Made by a program: the position numbers and the translations under genes. A stretch of 61,810 nucleotides of DNA from JAGMXM01 sp964458325 (GTDB lineage Bacteria > Verrucomicrobiota > Verrucomicrobiia > Limisphaerales > UBA1319): the NCBI GenBank assembly GCA_964458325.1, contig CAYWIM010000013.1:1-61810 (forward strand). The letters are read 5' to 3'. Below the pieces are notes generated by a model. That model was given only the letters and a program-made list of their open reading frames with translations. It was not told where the DNA came from and did not search any database. Positions 36,093-44,503 of the stretch are shown piece after piece. Position 1 is the first letter of the stretch. Each line of letters starts with the position of its first letter.

Positions 36093-36123
36093 AAAAGGAC
36101 CGGGCGATTCCCCGGTCCTTTTT
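36093..36123. terminator. Strong, possibly bidirectional terminator
   Basis: A 12-bp perfect stem, AAAAGGACCGGG/CCCGGTCCTTTT, with a 6-nt loop, is followed by a run of T on the plus strand and by T residues on the minus strand. It ends the hypF-hypC-nifJ-dehydrogenase operon and can also end the convergent DUF1080 gene, whose stop is at 36138. Confidence 0.9.
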
Positions 36124-36137
36124 TTATGCCCCGAGTT

Positions 36138-37322
36138 TCAGCGCCGCGCCGGCGGGAGCTCGACAATTCGCAGGTTGCGGAAGGAGAGATCGGTTGTGGG
36201 ATCGTGTCCCTGGAGGCTGAGGACGCCGGCCTGGGTGCGAGATCCCTGGCGCGCGCTCTCGTGGGGGGGGCGGGCATCGAGGAAATCGCTGACCATGATT
36301 CCGTTGACCCACACGGCGAGGTGCCGTCCGTGGGCGACGATGGTCTTTTGAAACCACTCGCGATCGTTGGGGATGACCCGGCGGGCGGCCTGCCGGTTGT
36401 AGATGGCGCCGGTCCCGAAATCGACCGGTTTGGCGCGGTCATTGCCCTCCCACTGGTTGCGGATCTGGCTTTCGTAGCCGCTCCAGAACTGGCCGGGCAA
36501 TGCCCGGAAAAACACGCCGCTGTTGAGATGCGTCCCGTTCGAGATGATCTCGAGCTGGAACACGAAATCCCCGTATTGCACCTCGGATTGGAGATCGCCG
36601 TTGCCGTTCTTGACGTTCAGCCATCCTTCCGGAGTGACGGAGTAGACCGATTTGTGGCCCGGGATCTCGCGCCAGCCCGCCAGGTCTTTCCCGTTGAATA
36701 TGCTCCGCAGGCCGAGCGGCCGGATCTTGAGGTTCCGGAACCGCACCGTCCCTTTGCCGTCGAACTGCTGGAGGCAGATCGCGCCCCGAGCAAAGCGGGT
36801 GTCTTTTGTCTGGAGCACCGTGCGGCCATCGAGCCCGACCGCCAGGCGGCCGCCCTCGGCGGTCAGGTCCAGGCGATTCCACCGGCCGGTCGTCGAGGAT
36901 TTCATCGCCGCCCGCGCGACATCGCAGATGCTGCCGGTGGGCCATTGCGGGTGCGCATCCCGAATATTGACCTCGCAGGCGCTGGCGGAATCAATGGGGC
37001 CCTCGATCGGACAGCGCAAAAACACGCCGCTGTCGGCCGCCTCGTCGATCCAAAAATCCGCCCGGAGATGGAAATCGGCAAACTCGGTCGTGGTCCCGAG
37101 GAAGCCGGCGCCCGTGCCGGGGCGGTTCTCGATGGCGCCGTCGCGAACGATCCATTGAGCGTCCCCGCGGGATTTCCATCCGAACAGGGTGTCGCCGTCG
37201 AACAGGAGGATCCAGCCGTCGGACAGCTCCTGCGGGGTGAGAGTGTTGGGTTCGCCGGCCGTTCCTGGCAGGGAGCCGCCGATCAAGAGGCCGGCCAGGA
37301 TCATCGAATGGATCGTTTTCAT
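36138..37322 (-). CDS. Secreted protein with two DUF1080 domains
   Basis: Secreted protein of the DUF1080 group (3-keto-disaccharide hydrolase or glycan-binding concanavalin fold). The 394-residue product (ATG 37322) has a signal peptide (SMILAGLLIGGSLPGTAGE). Two tandem copies of the domain follow. The first begins LSDGWILLFDGDTLFGWKSRG and ends near LKIRPLGL; the second begins RSIFNGKDLAGWREIPGH and ends SFRNLRIVELPPARR. Each has the family marks L-F-x-G-x-x-L-x-G-W and SGVFxR (SGVFLRCPIEG, SGVFFRALPGQ). The much longer frame to 38324 is an antisense extension through the CorC-like gene and is rejected. Confidence 0.88.
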   Translation of the reverse strand: MKTIHSMILAGLLIGGSLPGTAGEPNTLTPQELSDGWILLFDGDTLFGWKSRGDAQWIVRDGAIENRPGTGAGFLGTTTEFADFHLRADFWIDEAADSGVFLRCPIEGPIDSASACEVNIRDAHPQWPTGSICDVARAAMKSSTTGRWNRLDLTAEGGRLAVGLDGRTVLQTKDTRFARGAICLQQFDGKGTVRFRNLKIRPLGLRSIFNGKDLAGWREIPGHKSVYSVTPEGWLNVKNGNGDLQSEVQYGDFVFQLEIISNGTHLNSGVFFRALPGQFWSGYESQIRNQWEGNDRAKPVDFGTGAIYNRQAARRVIPNDREWFQKTIVAHGRHLAVWVNGIMVSDFLDARPPHESARQGSRTQAGVLSLQGHDPTTDLSFRNLRIVELPPARR

Positions 37323-37417
37323 TTGTTGGGTGCTTATTGGGACAGGAACACCGCGCATTGGCCTACGCCTACGCAAGCGGCGGGCGGTTATCAAGCCAAA
37401 AGCCATCCGCTCTCGAA

Positions 37418-38755
37418 TCACGGGGGCGGGGCGGGGGTCTCGGGCTCGCGGGTGAGCTTGAGGCGGGCCACGCGCAGACCGTCCATTTCCTCGACCCGGA
37501 GCCGGTAGCGGCCCAGGGCCAGGCAATCGCCCACCTTGGGAAACCCGCCCAGCCGCTGGGTGAGGAGCCCGCTGGTGGTGTTGATGCCCTCCTCCTGGAG
37601 CGACTCGCCGATCAGGTCCGCCAGCTCGTGCAGGGGCAGCGCGCCGGACAGCTCCCAGGCCTGCTCCCCGCGCGGCTCGAGCAGCGGTTTCTCCTGGTCG
37701 AACTCGTCCTGGATCTGGCCCACGATCTCCTCGAGAACGTTCTCCAGGGTGACCATGCCCACCGTGCCGCCGTATTCGTCCACCACGATGGCGAAGTGCA
37801 GCCGCCGATCGAGAAACAGGGTCAGCAGGCTCTCGAGCCGCACCGTTTCCGGCACGTAGATGATCGGCCGCATCACAGCGGTCAGGTCCGCCCCCGACCG
37901 CGCCTTCAGGCGCTGGGCATAAAGATCCTTGAGATGCACCACGCCCAGCGTCCGGTCGACATCGCCTTCCTCGCAGAGCGGGAAGCGCGAGTAGCGAGTC
38001 TTTTCGGCGGTTTCGAGGCAGTCGGCCATGCTGGCCCGAGTGCTGAGGTCGACGATCTCGCGGCGGGGGCGCATGACCTCGCGGGCGACCCGGCGGCGCA
38101 GATCGAGCGCGTTGAGAACGAGGTCGCGCCCGATCCGGGAGCCGCCTGCGCGCGCCTGGGTGGCCAGGAACAAAAGGCGGAGCTCCTCCTCGGAATGGGT
38201 CAGCTCCAGCTCGGTCGTCGGCTCGATGCCGAACCGGTGCAGCAGCCATTGCGACGACGCGTTGAGAACCCAGATGAACGGGTACGAGACCGCATAAAAC
38301 CACCGGACCGGCTCGGCCACCCATAGCGTGGTGGGCAGCGTGCGCCGGATGGCCAGCGATTTGGGCGCCAGCTCGCCCACCACGATCAACAAAAACGTGT
38401 TGATCGCGAATCCCACCAGGATGCTGATCGTATGCTGGACCCGGGGCGAATCGATGCCGAGCAGATCGAAGAGCGGGGCGAGGAATGCCGCGAACACCGG
38501 CGCCGCCAGGGCGCCCAGCGCCAGGCCGACCACCGTGATCCCGAGCTGCGTCGCGCTGATATACGCATCGAGGTTGCCGAGAATCTCCCGGGCGATCCGC
38601 GCCCGCCGGTGGCCCTTCTGAATCAGAGGGGTCAGCTGGGTCTCGCGGATCCGGACCAGGGCGAACTCGGCGGCCACGAAGAAGGCGTTTGCCACCACCA
38701 GGCCGAGCACCAGGATGGCTTTCAGACCGAGCAGGATGAATTGCCCCGCGTCCAT
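37418..38755 (-). CDS. CNNM/CBS-domain membrane protein (CorC/HlyC type), copy A
   Basis: Family members are linked to magnesium or cobalt efflux. The 445-residue product (ATG 38755) has an N-terminal DUF21 domain with about four membrane segments (ILLGLKAILVLGLVVANAFFV through FAINTFLLIVVGELAPKSLA). Two CBS domains follow (MRPRREIVDLSTRASMADCL and VMRPIIYVPETVRLESLL), then VVDEYGGTVGMVTLENVLEEIVG and a C-terminal CorC-HlyC transporter-associated domain. The ATG is 1 bp past the stop of copy B. It ends 96 bp before the DUF1080 gene start. Confidence 0.92.
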   Translation of the reverse strand: MDAGQFILLGLKAILVLGLVVANAFFVAAEFALVRIRETQLTPLIQKGHRRARIAREILGNLDAYISATQLGITVVGLALGALAAPVFAAFLAPLFDLLGIDSPRVQHTISILVGFAINTFLLIVVGELAPKSLAIRRTLPTTLWVAEPVRWFYAVSYPFIWVLNASSQWLLHRFGIEPTTELELTHSEEELRLLFLATQARAGGSRIGRDLVLNALDLRRRVAREVMRPRREIVDLSTRASMADCLETAEKTRYSRFPLCEEGDVDRTLGVVHLKDLYAQRLKARSGADLTAVMRPIIYVPETVRLESLLTLFLDRRLHFAIVVDEYGGTVGMVTLENVLEEIVGQIQDEFDQEKPLLEPRGEQAWELSGALPLHELADLIGESLQEEGINTTSGLLTQRLGGFPKVGDCLALGRYRLRVEEMDGLRVARLKLTREPETPAPPP

Positions 38756-38756
38756 G

Positions 38757-39749
38757 CTAGAGGTGCACCTCCCCGAACACCACCCGCAAGATGTCCTGGA
38801 GACAGGCGATGCCGATCTCGCGCCGATCCCGCCCCAGCACGATCGCCATGCGATGCCCGCTGCGCTGCATCCGGCGCAGCGCGATCTCCAGGCGCACATC
38901 CTCGTCCAGATAGATCGCCGGTTTCACGTATTCCCCCGCGGGGCGGTCCGCCTGGGGATCGCCCTGGTAGAGCAGCGTCTTCAGGCTGACGATGCCCACG
39001 ATGCGCCGGGGCTCGATCCCGGCCGCCTGCCAGACCGGCAGACGCGTCAGTCGATGGCGCCGGCAGAGGTCGATCACCTGGCTCATCGGGGTTTCGGTGG
39101 TCACGCTCACCACCTGATCCATGCCCCGGACGATCTGCCCGACCCGCAGGTTCTGCAGGTCCAGCACCCGGTTGATCATCGCGCGTTCCTGCGAGCTCAA
39201 TCCTTGCGCCGACTCCTGCATCAGCGCGCGCAGCTCCTCCCGGTTGCCGAACATCCGGCCCGTGAACGTCCGCCCCCCCGTCCAGCGGAGCAGCAGACGC
39301 GTCAGCCACGTCACTAGCGCCACCGCCGGCGACAGCCCCAAATAGACCCACCGAAAAGGCCGCACCAGCCCGAGGCAAAGCCGGTTCGGAATCCGCTGAA
39401 ACAGCAGCTTGGGCAGCAGATCGCCGACCGCATACAGGAGAAACACGCTGACCAGCAAAGCCAGGCCCAGAAGCAGCGGACGGCTCCCCCAAAAACCGTG
39501 CAGGCCAATCGCCACCAGCGCGATCACCAGAAAGTTCGACACCGTGCTGCCCACCAGGATCGTCCAGAAAAACGGCTCCGGTTCCTCGAGGTAGCTCAGC
39601 AGCAGCCGCGCCCGGGCATCCCCCTGCCGGGAGCGCTGGCGAATCCGAAGGCGGCTCAGCACAAAAACCCCCGCCTCCATCCCCGACAGGAAGAACGAGA
39701 GCGCCAGCGCGCACCCCATCGCGGTCCAGTGAAGCCAGGCGGGTTCCAT
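38757..39749 (-). CDS. CNNM/CBS-domain membrane protein, copy B
   Basis: Middle member of three consecutive paralogues. The 330-residue product has a DUF21 membrane part (LALSFFLSGMEAGVFVLSRL, then FFWTILVGSTVSNFLVIALV and LLYAVGDLLPKLLF). Two CBS repeats follow (MDQVVSVTTETPMSQVIDLCRR and KPAIYLDEDVRLEIALRRM). It lacks the C-terminal CorC/HlyC domain of copies A and C, ending just after the second CBS repeat, and the usual VxDEYGGxxG motif is replaced by IVLGRDRREIGIA. It starts 1 bp after the stop of copy C, so the three form one operon. Confidence 0.85.
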   Translation of the reverse strand: MEPAWLHWTAMGCALALSFFLSGMEAGVFVLSRLRIRQRSRQGDARARLLLSYLEEPEPFFWTILVGSTVSNFLVIALVAIGLHGFWGSRPLLLGLALLVSVFLLYAVGDLLPKLLFQRIPNRLCLGLVRPFRWVYLGLSPAVALVTWLTRLLLRWTGGRTFTGRMFGNREELRALMQESAQGLSSQERAMINRVLDLQNLRVGQIVRGMDQVVSVTTETPMSQVIDLCRRHRLTRLPVWQAAGIEPRRIVGIVSLKTLLYQGDPQADRPAGEYVKPAIYLDEDVRLEIALRRMQRSGHRMAIVLGRDRREIGIACLQDILRVVFGEVHL

Positions 39750-39750
39750 A

Positions 39751-40992
39751 TCAGAGCGCCCCCCTCTTTCCGATCCGCTCGACGAGGATCTCTCGGACGC
39801 GGCGCTCGTCCGCGTGCGTCGCCGTCAGCCGCAGGCCGCTCCAGGCCGCCGATTCGCCCGGCCGCGGCACCCTCTCGAGCCGCTGCACCAGCAGGCCGCC
39901 CATCGTCTCGACCTCGGCCGCCGCCCCCAGCTCCGGGTATTCGCGCCGGAAATCGTCCAGTCGCATCGTCCCATTGACGCGCCAAACCCCCTCCGAGAGC
40001 TTCTCCATCACGAAACCCGCCGCTTCGCCCTCGCCCCGAATCTCGCCGATCATCGCCTCGAGGATGTCCTCGGTGCTGACCAGGCCGGCGGTCCCGCCGT
40101 ATTCATCGAGGACGATGGCCACCCCCCGCTGCTGCCGCTGCAGGCTTTCGAGCAGCCGCAGCAGGTTCATCGAGGCCGGCACGAACGACGGCAGCTCGAT
40201 CGCCTCCGCCATGTCCACCTGCGGATCCAGCAGCAAGACCCGGGTGTTGAGCACGCCGACAATGGTGTCGGGGGTTTCGTCGTAGATCGGCAGGCGCCGG
40301 TGCTTGTGCTTGCGGGCTGCCGCGATCATTTCTTCGATGGTCAAATCGTCGGAGATGCAGGCCATCTGGGCGCGCGGCCGCATCACCTCGCGCGCGGTGC
40401 GGCGATCCAGGTTGAGGATCTGAAGAATGATCTCCTTTTCGGACTCAGCCAGGGTGCCCTGCTGGTAGGCCATCTCGAGGAGCTCCTGGTATTCCTCGTC
40501 GCTCACCGTGGGCGAGGCCGGAGGCAGCCGGGATACCATCAGCCGCAGCAGCAGCCGGGTGAGCCCCTGCGCCAGCCTGCGCACCGGCCGGCTCAGCCCA
40601 AGCCAGACCCGCATCGGCCGGGCGATGCGCCGGGACCAATACTCGGGCATCCGCACCGCCAGGGCCTTGGGCCCCACCTCCCCGCCGAACAGGATCAAAG
40701 CCAGGGTCGCCGCCAGGATCAGCCCCGTGGGCCAATCCGTCCACAGAACCAGCCCCAGGCCGAGCACCACGATCCCGGCATTGGCGAGCGTGTTGCCCAA
40801 TGCCAGGCTCGCCAGCAGATCTTGCGGCTCTTCCAGCAGCCGCGCCACGTCGCTTCCACGGATCTGATCCTCCTGCCCCAGCCGCCGCGCCTGCCACCGG
40901 TTCAGCGATAGCAGCGCCGTCTCCGCCAGGGCGAAAAAGAAGCTCATCCCGGCAAACACGCCCATCAGCAGGATCATCCATGGCGGCGTCAT
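39751..40992 (-). CDS. CNNM/CBS-domain membrane protein, copy C
   Basis: First gene of the three-gene operon. The 413-residue product has a DUF21 membrane domain (LLMGVFAGMSFFFALAETALLS, then GLILAATLALILFGGEVGPKALA). Two CBS domains follow (MRPRAQMACISDDLTIEEMI and AIELPSFVPASMNLLRLLESL), then VLDEYGGTAGLVSTEDILEAMIG and the C-terminal CorC-associated domain. Three related channels or regulators in a row could give subunits of one complex; that is inference. It is divergent from the MacAB operon with 213 bp between the start codons. Confidence 0.92.
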   Translation of the reverse strand: MTPPWMILLMGVFAGMSFFFALAETALLSLNRWQARRLGQEDQIRGSDVARLLEEPQDLLASLALGNTLANAGIVVLGLGLVLWTDWPTGLILAATLALILFGGEVGPKALAVRMPEYWSRRIARPMRVWLGLSRPVRRLAQGLTRLLLRLMVSRLPPASPTVSDEEYQELLEMAYQQGTLAESEKEIILQILNLDRRTAREVMRPRAQMACISDDLTIEEMIAAARKHKHRRLPIYDETPDTIVGVLNTRVLLLDPQVDMAEAIELPSFVPASMNLLRLLESLQRQQRGVAIVLDEYGGTAGLVSTEDILEAMIGEIRGEGEAAGFVMEKLSEGVWRVNGTMRLDDFRREYPELGAAAEVETMGGLLVQRLERVPRPGESAAWSGLRLTATHADERRVREILVERIGKRGAL

Positions 40993-41113
40993 ATCGCAGG
41001 GGTTCTTCGCATCACGCTCTTCCCTCCCTGGCTTGTATGATAGATCGCTCCGGGGTATTGCACCCTCAATCTGCGCGCCATAACCGCGACGGTGCCCTCA
41101 TAGAGACGGCCAT

Positions 41114-41128
41114 GTCAATACTATTGAC
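41114..41128. promoter_or_regulatory. Candidate operator: 15-bp perfect palindrome
   Basis: GTCAATA-C-TATTGAC is a perfect 7-bp inverted repeat around one central base in the 213-bp divergent region between the CNNM operon and macA. A TTGACT box (41124-41129) overlaps its right arm. A regulator site of the MarR/TetR kind is plausible. It also resembles the hairpin core (GTCAA...TTGAC) of the RAYT repeats at 53.8 kb, so it could be a relic of that repeat family instead. The rest of the gap shows no gene. Confidence 0.35.
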
Positions 41129-41205
41129 TGACCGTGCGCCGGCCCAGTTTATGGTTGACCCGCAGGCTGGCAAGGCGGTCAATGCGAGGCGGATAGGATG
41201 AATGC

Positions 41206-42495
41206 ATGAATAGGGCTCGATCGCGTTCATGGGGGAGATGGCTGGCGGCGATCCTGCTTGCGGCCGGTGGTGTCGCGGGCTGGCGCTGGTATGCCGGGCG
41301 GAACGGGCCGGAGCCCCTCGACTATCGGACGGCGCCCGTCACGCGGGGCGACATCACCCAGCTGATCACGGCCAACGGCCAGCTCAGCCCCGTCCAGAGC
41401 GTCACGGTCGGCAGCCAGGTGTCCGGGATCATCACGAAGATCCTGGCGGATTTCAACTCGCAGGTCACCAATGGCCAGGTGCTGGCCCAGATCGATCCCT
41501 CGGCGATCCGCCAGTCGCTCACACAGGCCGAGGCGGAGCTGGCCAGCGTCCGCGCCAGCCTCGAGCTGGCCGCACTGAATCATCGCCGGGCCCAGGAGCT
41601 GGTTGCTTCCCAGCTGATCGCACAGTCCGAATACGACCAGAGCCTCGTGACCCTCCACCAGGCCGAGGCGGCCGTCCGCATGCGCGAGGCGGCCGTCGAG
41701 AAGGTGCGGGTGGATCTGGAGCGGACGACGATCTACTCGCCGATCGACGGGGTTGTGATCTCGCGGGCGGTGGACATGGGCCAAACGGTGGCCGCGAGCT
41801 TCAACACGCCCACCCTGTTCCTGATCGCCAACGACCTCCGCAAGATGCGGATCGAGGCCGCTGTGTCCGAGGCGGACGTCGGGGGCGTGACGGAAGGCCA
41901 GCGGGTCACGTTCACCGTGGATGCCTATTTGGGGCGCCAGTTCGCGGGGCAGGTCAGCCAGGTCCGTTTCGCGCCCGTCACGAACCAGAATGTCGTCAAT
42001 TACATTGCGATCGTCGATGTCAACAATGACGACCTCAAACTGCGTCCCGGCATGACCGCCAACGCCTCGATCATCACGGGCGAGCGGCGGGATGTCCTGC
42101 GTCTGCCCAGCGCCGCCCTTCGGTTTCGTCTCCCTGAGAACGCCCTGGTTCTCGGCGGCACCTCGGCGCCACCCGCGGCGGCTTCCCTTGCGAACGAAGG
42201 CCGCGGGCCGGGCGCCGGCCGCGGCGAGCGGCCGATGGGGCTGGGAAACCCGGCCGGGGCGGCGGAGAAGCCGGCCATGCGAACGATCTATCTGGTCGAT
42301 ACCAATGCCGCGGGAGTGGGGCTCCGTCCCGTGTCGGTGCGGCTGGGGATCAGCGACAGCCAATCCATCGAGGCCATCGAGGGGGTGAAGGAGGGCGACC
42401 GGGTTGCGATCGGCCTGAACCAGACGGAAGCGCGTTCGGGGACGGCAGCGGGATCGAGCCCGTTCGGCGGGCCATTCGGACGGCCTCCGCGGTGA
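41206..42495 (+). CDS. macA: Periplasmic adaptor (MacA-type membrane fusion protein)
   Basis: Periplasmic adaptor that bridges an inner-membrane MacB-type ABC pump and an outer-membrane channel. The 429-residue product has an N-terminal membrane anchor (WLAAILLAAGGVAGWRW). The lipoyl/barrel-sandwich half VTRGDITQLITANGQLSPVQ comes with VGSQVSGIITKILADFNSQV. A coiled-coil hairpin follows (about residues 95-165), and then the second lipoyl half (VDLERTTIYSPIDGVVISRA). A Gly-rich linker leads into the C-terminal membrane-proximal domain. The stop overlaps the ATPase gene by 4 bp. No outer-membrane TolC-like gene is next to it. Confidence 0.9.
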   Translation: MNRARSRSWGRWLAAILLAAGGVAGWRWYAGRNGPEPLDYRTAPVTRGDITQLITANGQLSPVQSVTVGSQVSGIITKILADFNSQVTNGQVLAQIDPSAIRQSLTQAEAELASVRASLELAALNHRRAQELVASQLIAQSEYDQSLVTLHQAEAAVRMREAAVEKVRVDLERTTIYSPIDGVVISRAVDMGQTVAASFNTPTLFLIANDLRKMRIEAAVSEADVGGVTEGQRVTFTVDAYLGRQFAGQVSQVRFAPVTNQNVVNYIAIVDVNNDDLKLRPGMTANASIITGERRDVLRLPSAALRFRLPENALVLGGTSAPPAAASLANEGRGPGAGRGERPMGLGNPAGAAEKPAMRTIYLVDTNAAGVGLRPVSVRLGISDSQSIEAIEGVKEGDRVAIGLNQTEARSGTAAGSSPFGGPFGRPPR

Positions 42496-43280
42496 TCCGG
42501 ACCATCGGCTTTCCGACCATGACGCCTGTGGTTCAACTCGACGAGATGGTCCGGACGTATTTTACGGGCGAGGTCGAGGTGCCGGCGGTGCGGGGGGTAT
42601 CATTATCGGTCCTGGCGGGCGAGTTTGTCGCCATCATGGGCGCGAGCGGCTCGGGCAAATCGACGCTGATGAACACGATCGGCTGCCTGGACCGGCCGAC
42701 TGCGGGCCGCTACCGGCTCAACGGGGTGGATGTGGGCGGGCTGAACCGAGACGAGCTGGCGGACCTGCGGAATCACGAGATCGGCTTTGTGTTCCAGGGT
42801 TTCAACCTGCTGGCGCGGACCTCCGCCCGGGAGAACGTGGAGCTGCCGCTGTTGTATGCGCGGCCCGTGCTGGGGCGGCGCGATCAGAAGGAGCGCGCGG
42901 AGCGGGCCCTGGCGCTGGTCGGGCTGGCGGACCGGGCCGATCACCATCCCAACCAGCTCTCTGGAGGGCAGCAGCAGCGCGTGGCGATCGCGCGGGCCCT
43001 GGTGAACGAGCCGCGGCTGCTGCTTGCGGACGAGCCGACAGGGAACCTCGATACGAAGACCAGCCTCGAAATCATGGGCATCTTCCAGGATCTGAACGGC
43101 CAGGGCATGACGATCATCATGGTCACGCACGAGCTCGATATCGCTCGGTATTGCCGGCGGCAGGTGGTGATGCGGGACGGGCGCCTGGTGAGCGATCAGG
43201 CGGTGCGGGACCGGCTGATGGCATCGGCCGAGCTGGACCGCCTGCGGCAGGAGCATCAGGCCATGAACCTTTCCCCATGA
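42492..43280 (+). CDS. ABC transporter ATP-binding protein (MacB-type ATPase)
   Basis: ATPase subunit of the MacAB-like exporter. The 262-residue product has Walker A GASGSGKST, the Q-loop FVFQGFNLL, the signature LSGGQQQR, Walker B LLLADEPTGNLD and the His switch VTHELD. In the MacB/LolD type, ATPase and permease may be fused; here they are separate. The frame begins at GTG 42492, giving the GTGA overlap with macA; ATG 42519 (MTPVVQLD) is an alternative and looks closer to the family start. The stop overlaps the permease start by 4 bp. Confidence 0.95.
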   Translation: MIRTIGFPTMTPVVQLDEMVRTYFTGEVEVPAVRGVSLSVLAGEFVAIMGASGSGKSTLMNTIGCLDRPTAGRYRLNGVDVGGLNRDELADLRNHEIGFVFQGFNLLARTSARENVELPLLYARPVLGRRDQKERAERALALVGLADRADHHPNQLSGGQQQRVAIARALVNEPRLLLADEPTGNLDTKTSLEIMGIFQDLNGQGMTIIMVTHELDIARYCRRQVVMRDGRLVSDQAVRDRLMASAELDRLRQEHQAMNLSP

Positions 43281-44494
43281 GACTCCTTGCCACTCTGTCG
43301 ATGGCCATCCGGGCGCTGCGCCGCAACTTGCTCCGGACGCTGCTCACGATGCTGGGGATCATCATCGGCGTGGGGGCCGTGATCGCCATGGTCAGCATCG
43401 GCAACGGCGCCAAGGCCCAGGTCGAGGCGCAGATCGCCTCGCTCGGGCAGAATGTCATCATGATCCTGTCCGGCCAGGTGACTCGAGGCGGATTCTCGAT
43501 GGGGTTCGGGAGCGCGCCGACTCTGACCAAAGGGGATTACGAAGCGCTCCGGAGCGAGACGGATAGCGTCCGAGGCGTCAGCCCCGAGGTCCGCTCCTTT
43601 GTCCAGATCGCCGCGGGCAACCAGAATCTCAACACCCAGGTCTTCGGGGTCGGGGAGGATTACATCGAGATCCGCGCCTGGCCGCTGCGCTCGGGCTCGA
43701 ACTTCACCGAGACCGATGTCCGCAACGCCGCCAAGGTTGCTGTCATCGGCCAGACCACGGCGACCACGCTGTTCGGCGACAGCGATCCGGTGGGCCAGGT
43801 GGTCCGGATTAAGAACGCTCCGTTCACGATCGTCGGCGCCCTGGCCCCGAAGGGAATGGCGATGATGGGCAACGACCAGGACGACATCATCCTGGTCCCT
43901 TACACCAGCGCCATGGTGCGGCTGACAGGGGCGACCACGTTCCGGTCGTTTCTGGTTCAGGCGGCCGGCCCCGGGGACATGGCCCGGACCCAGGAAGAGA
44001 TCGTCGAGCTGCTGCGCCAGCGCCACAGGATCGGGCCGGACCGCGACGACGATTTCATGGTGCGGACGCAGGAGGAGATCGCGGCCATGGCGACATCCAC
44101 CTCGAGGATCATGACCGTGCTGCTGGGCGCCATCGCGGGCGTCTCTCTGCTGGTGGGCGGCATTGGGATCATGAACATCATGCTCGTCAGCGTCACCGAG
44201 CGGACCCGCGAGATCGGGCTGAGGCTGGCGGTGGGCGCCCGGAGCCGGGATATCCTCTGGCAATTTCTGATCGAGGCGGTCGTCCTGAGCGTGGCGGGCG
44301 GCCTGCTGGGCATCGGGCTGGGCGTGGGCGGTGCGCGGGCCGTATCCGCCAACTTCGGCTGGACGACGCTGGTCTCGGCGCAGTCCATCGTCCTGGCGTT
44401 TGCGTTCAGCGCCGCCATTGGGGTGTTCTTCGGTTTTTACCCGGCCCGGCAGGCGTCGCGTCTGGACCCGATCGAGGCCCTGCATTACGAGTGA
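43277..44494 (+). CDS. ABC transporter permease (MacB-type)
   Basis: Membrane subunit of the exporter. The 405-residue product has an N-terminal membrane segment (LLRTLLTMLGIIIGVGAVIAM) and a large periplasmic MacB-PCD domain (about residues 45-270). Three more membrane segments follow near the end: SLLVGGIGIMNIMLVSVTER, AVVLSVAGGLLGIGLGVGGA and IVLAFAFSAAIGVFFGFYPA. The C-terminal tail ARQASRLDPIEALHYE is characteristic of FtsX-like permeases. ATG 43277 overlaps the ATPase stop (ATGA), so macA, ATPase and permease are one tightly coupled operon. The M14 peptidase gene follows after 9 bp and may be co-transcribed. Confidence 0.95.
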   Translation: MRLLATLSMAIRALRRNLLRTLLTMLGIIIGVGAVIAMVSIGNGAKAQVEAQIASLGQNVIMILSGQVTRGGFSMGFGSAPTLTKGDYEALRSETDSVRGVSPEVRSFVQIAAGNQNLNTQVFGVGEDYIEIRAWPLRSGSNFTETDVRNAAKVAVIGQTTATTLFGDSDPVGQVVRIKNAPFTIVGALAPKGMAMMGNDQDDIILVPYTSAMVRLTGATTFRSFLVQAAGPGDMARTQEEIVELLRQRHRIGPDRDDDFMVRTQEEIAAMATSTSRIMTVLLGAIAGVSLLVGGIGIMNIMLVSVTERTREIGLRLAVGARSRDILWQFLIEAVVLSVAGGLLGIGLGVGGARAVSANFGWTTLVSAQSIVLAFAFSAAIGVFFGFYPARQASRLDPIEALHYE

Positions 44495-44503
44495 GCTGAA
44501 CCG

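Noticed and set aside
37323..38324. N-terminal extension of the DUF1080 frame
   Set aside because: The extension is antisense-like, out of frame with the CNNM gene, and lacks a signal peptide; the internal ATG 37322 is followed by a clear one.
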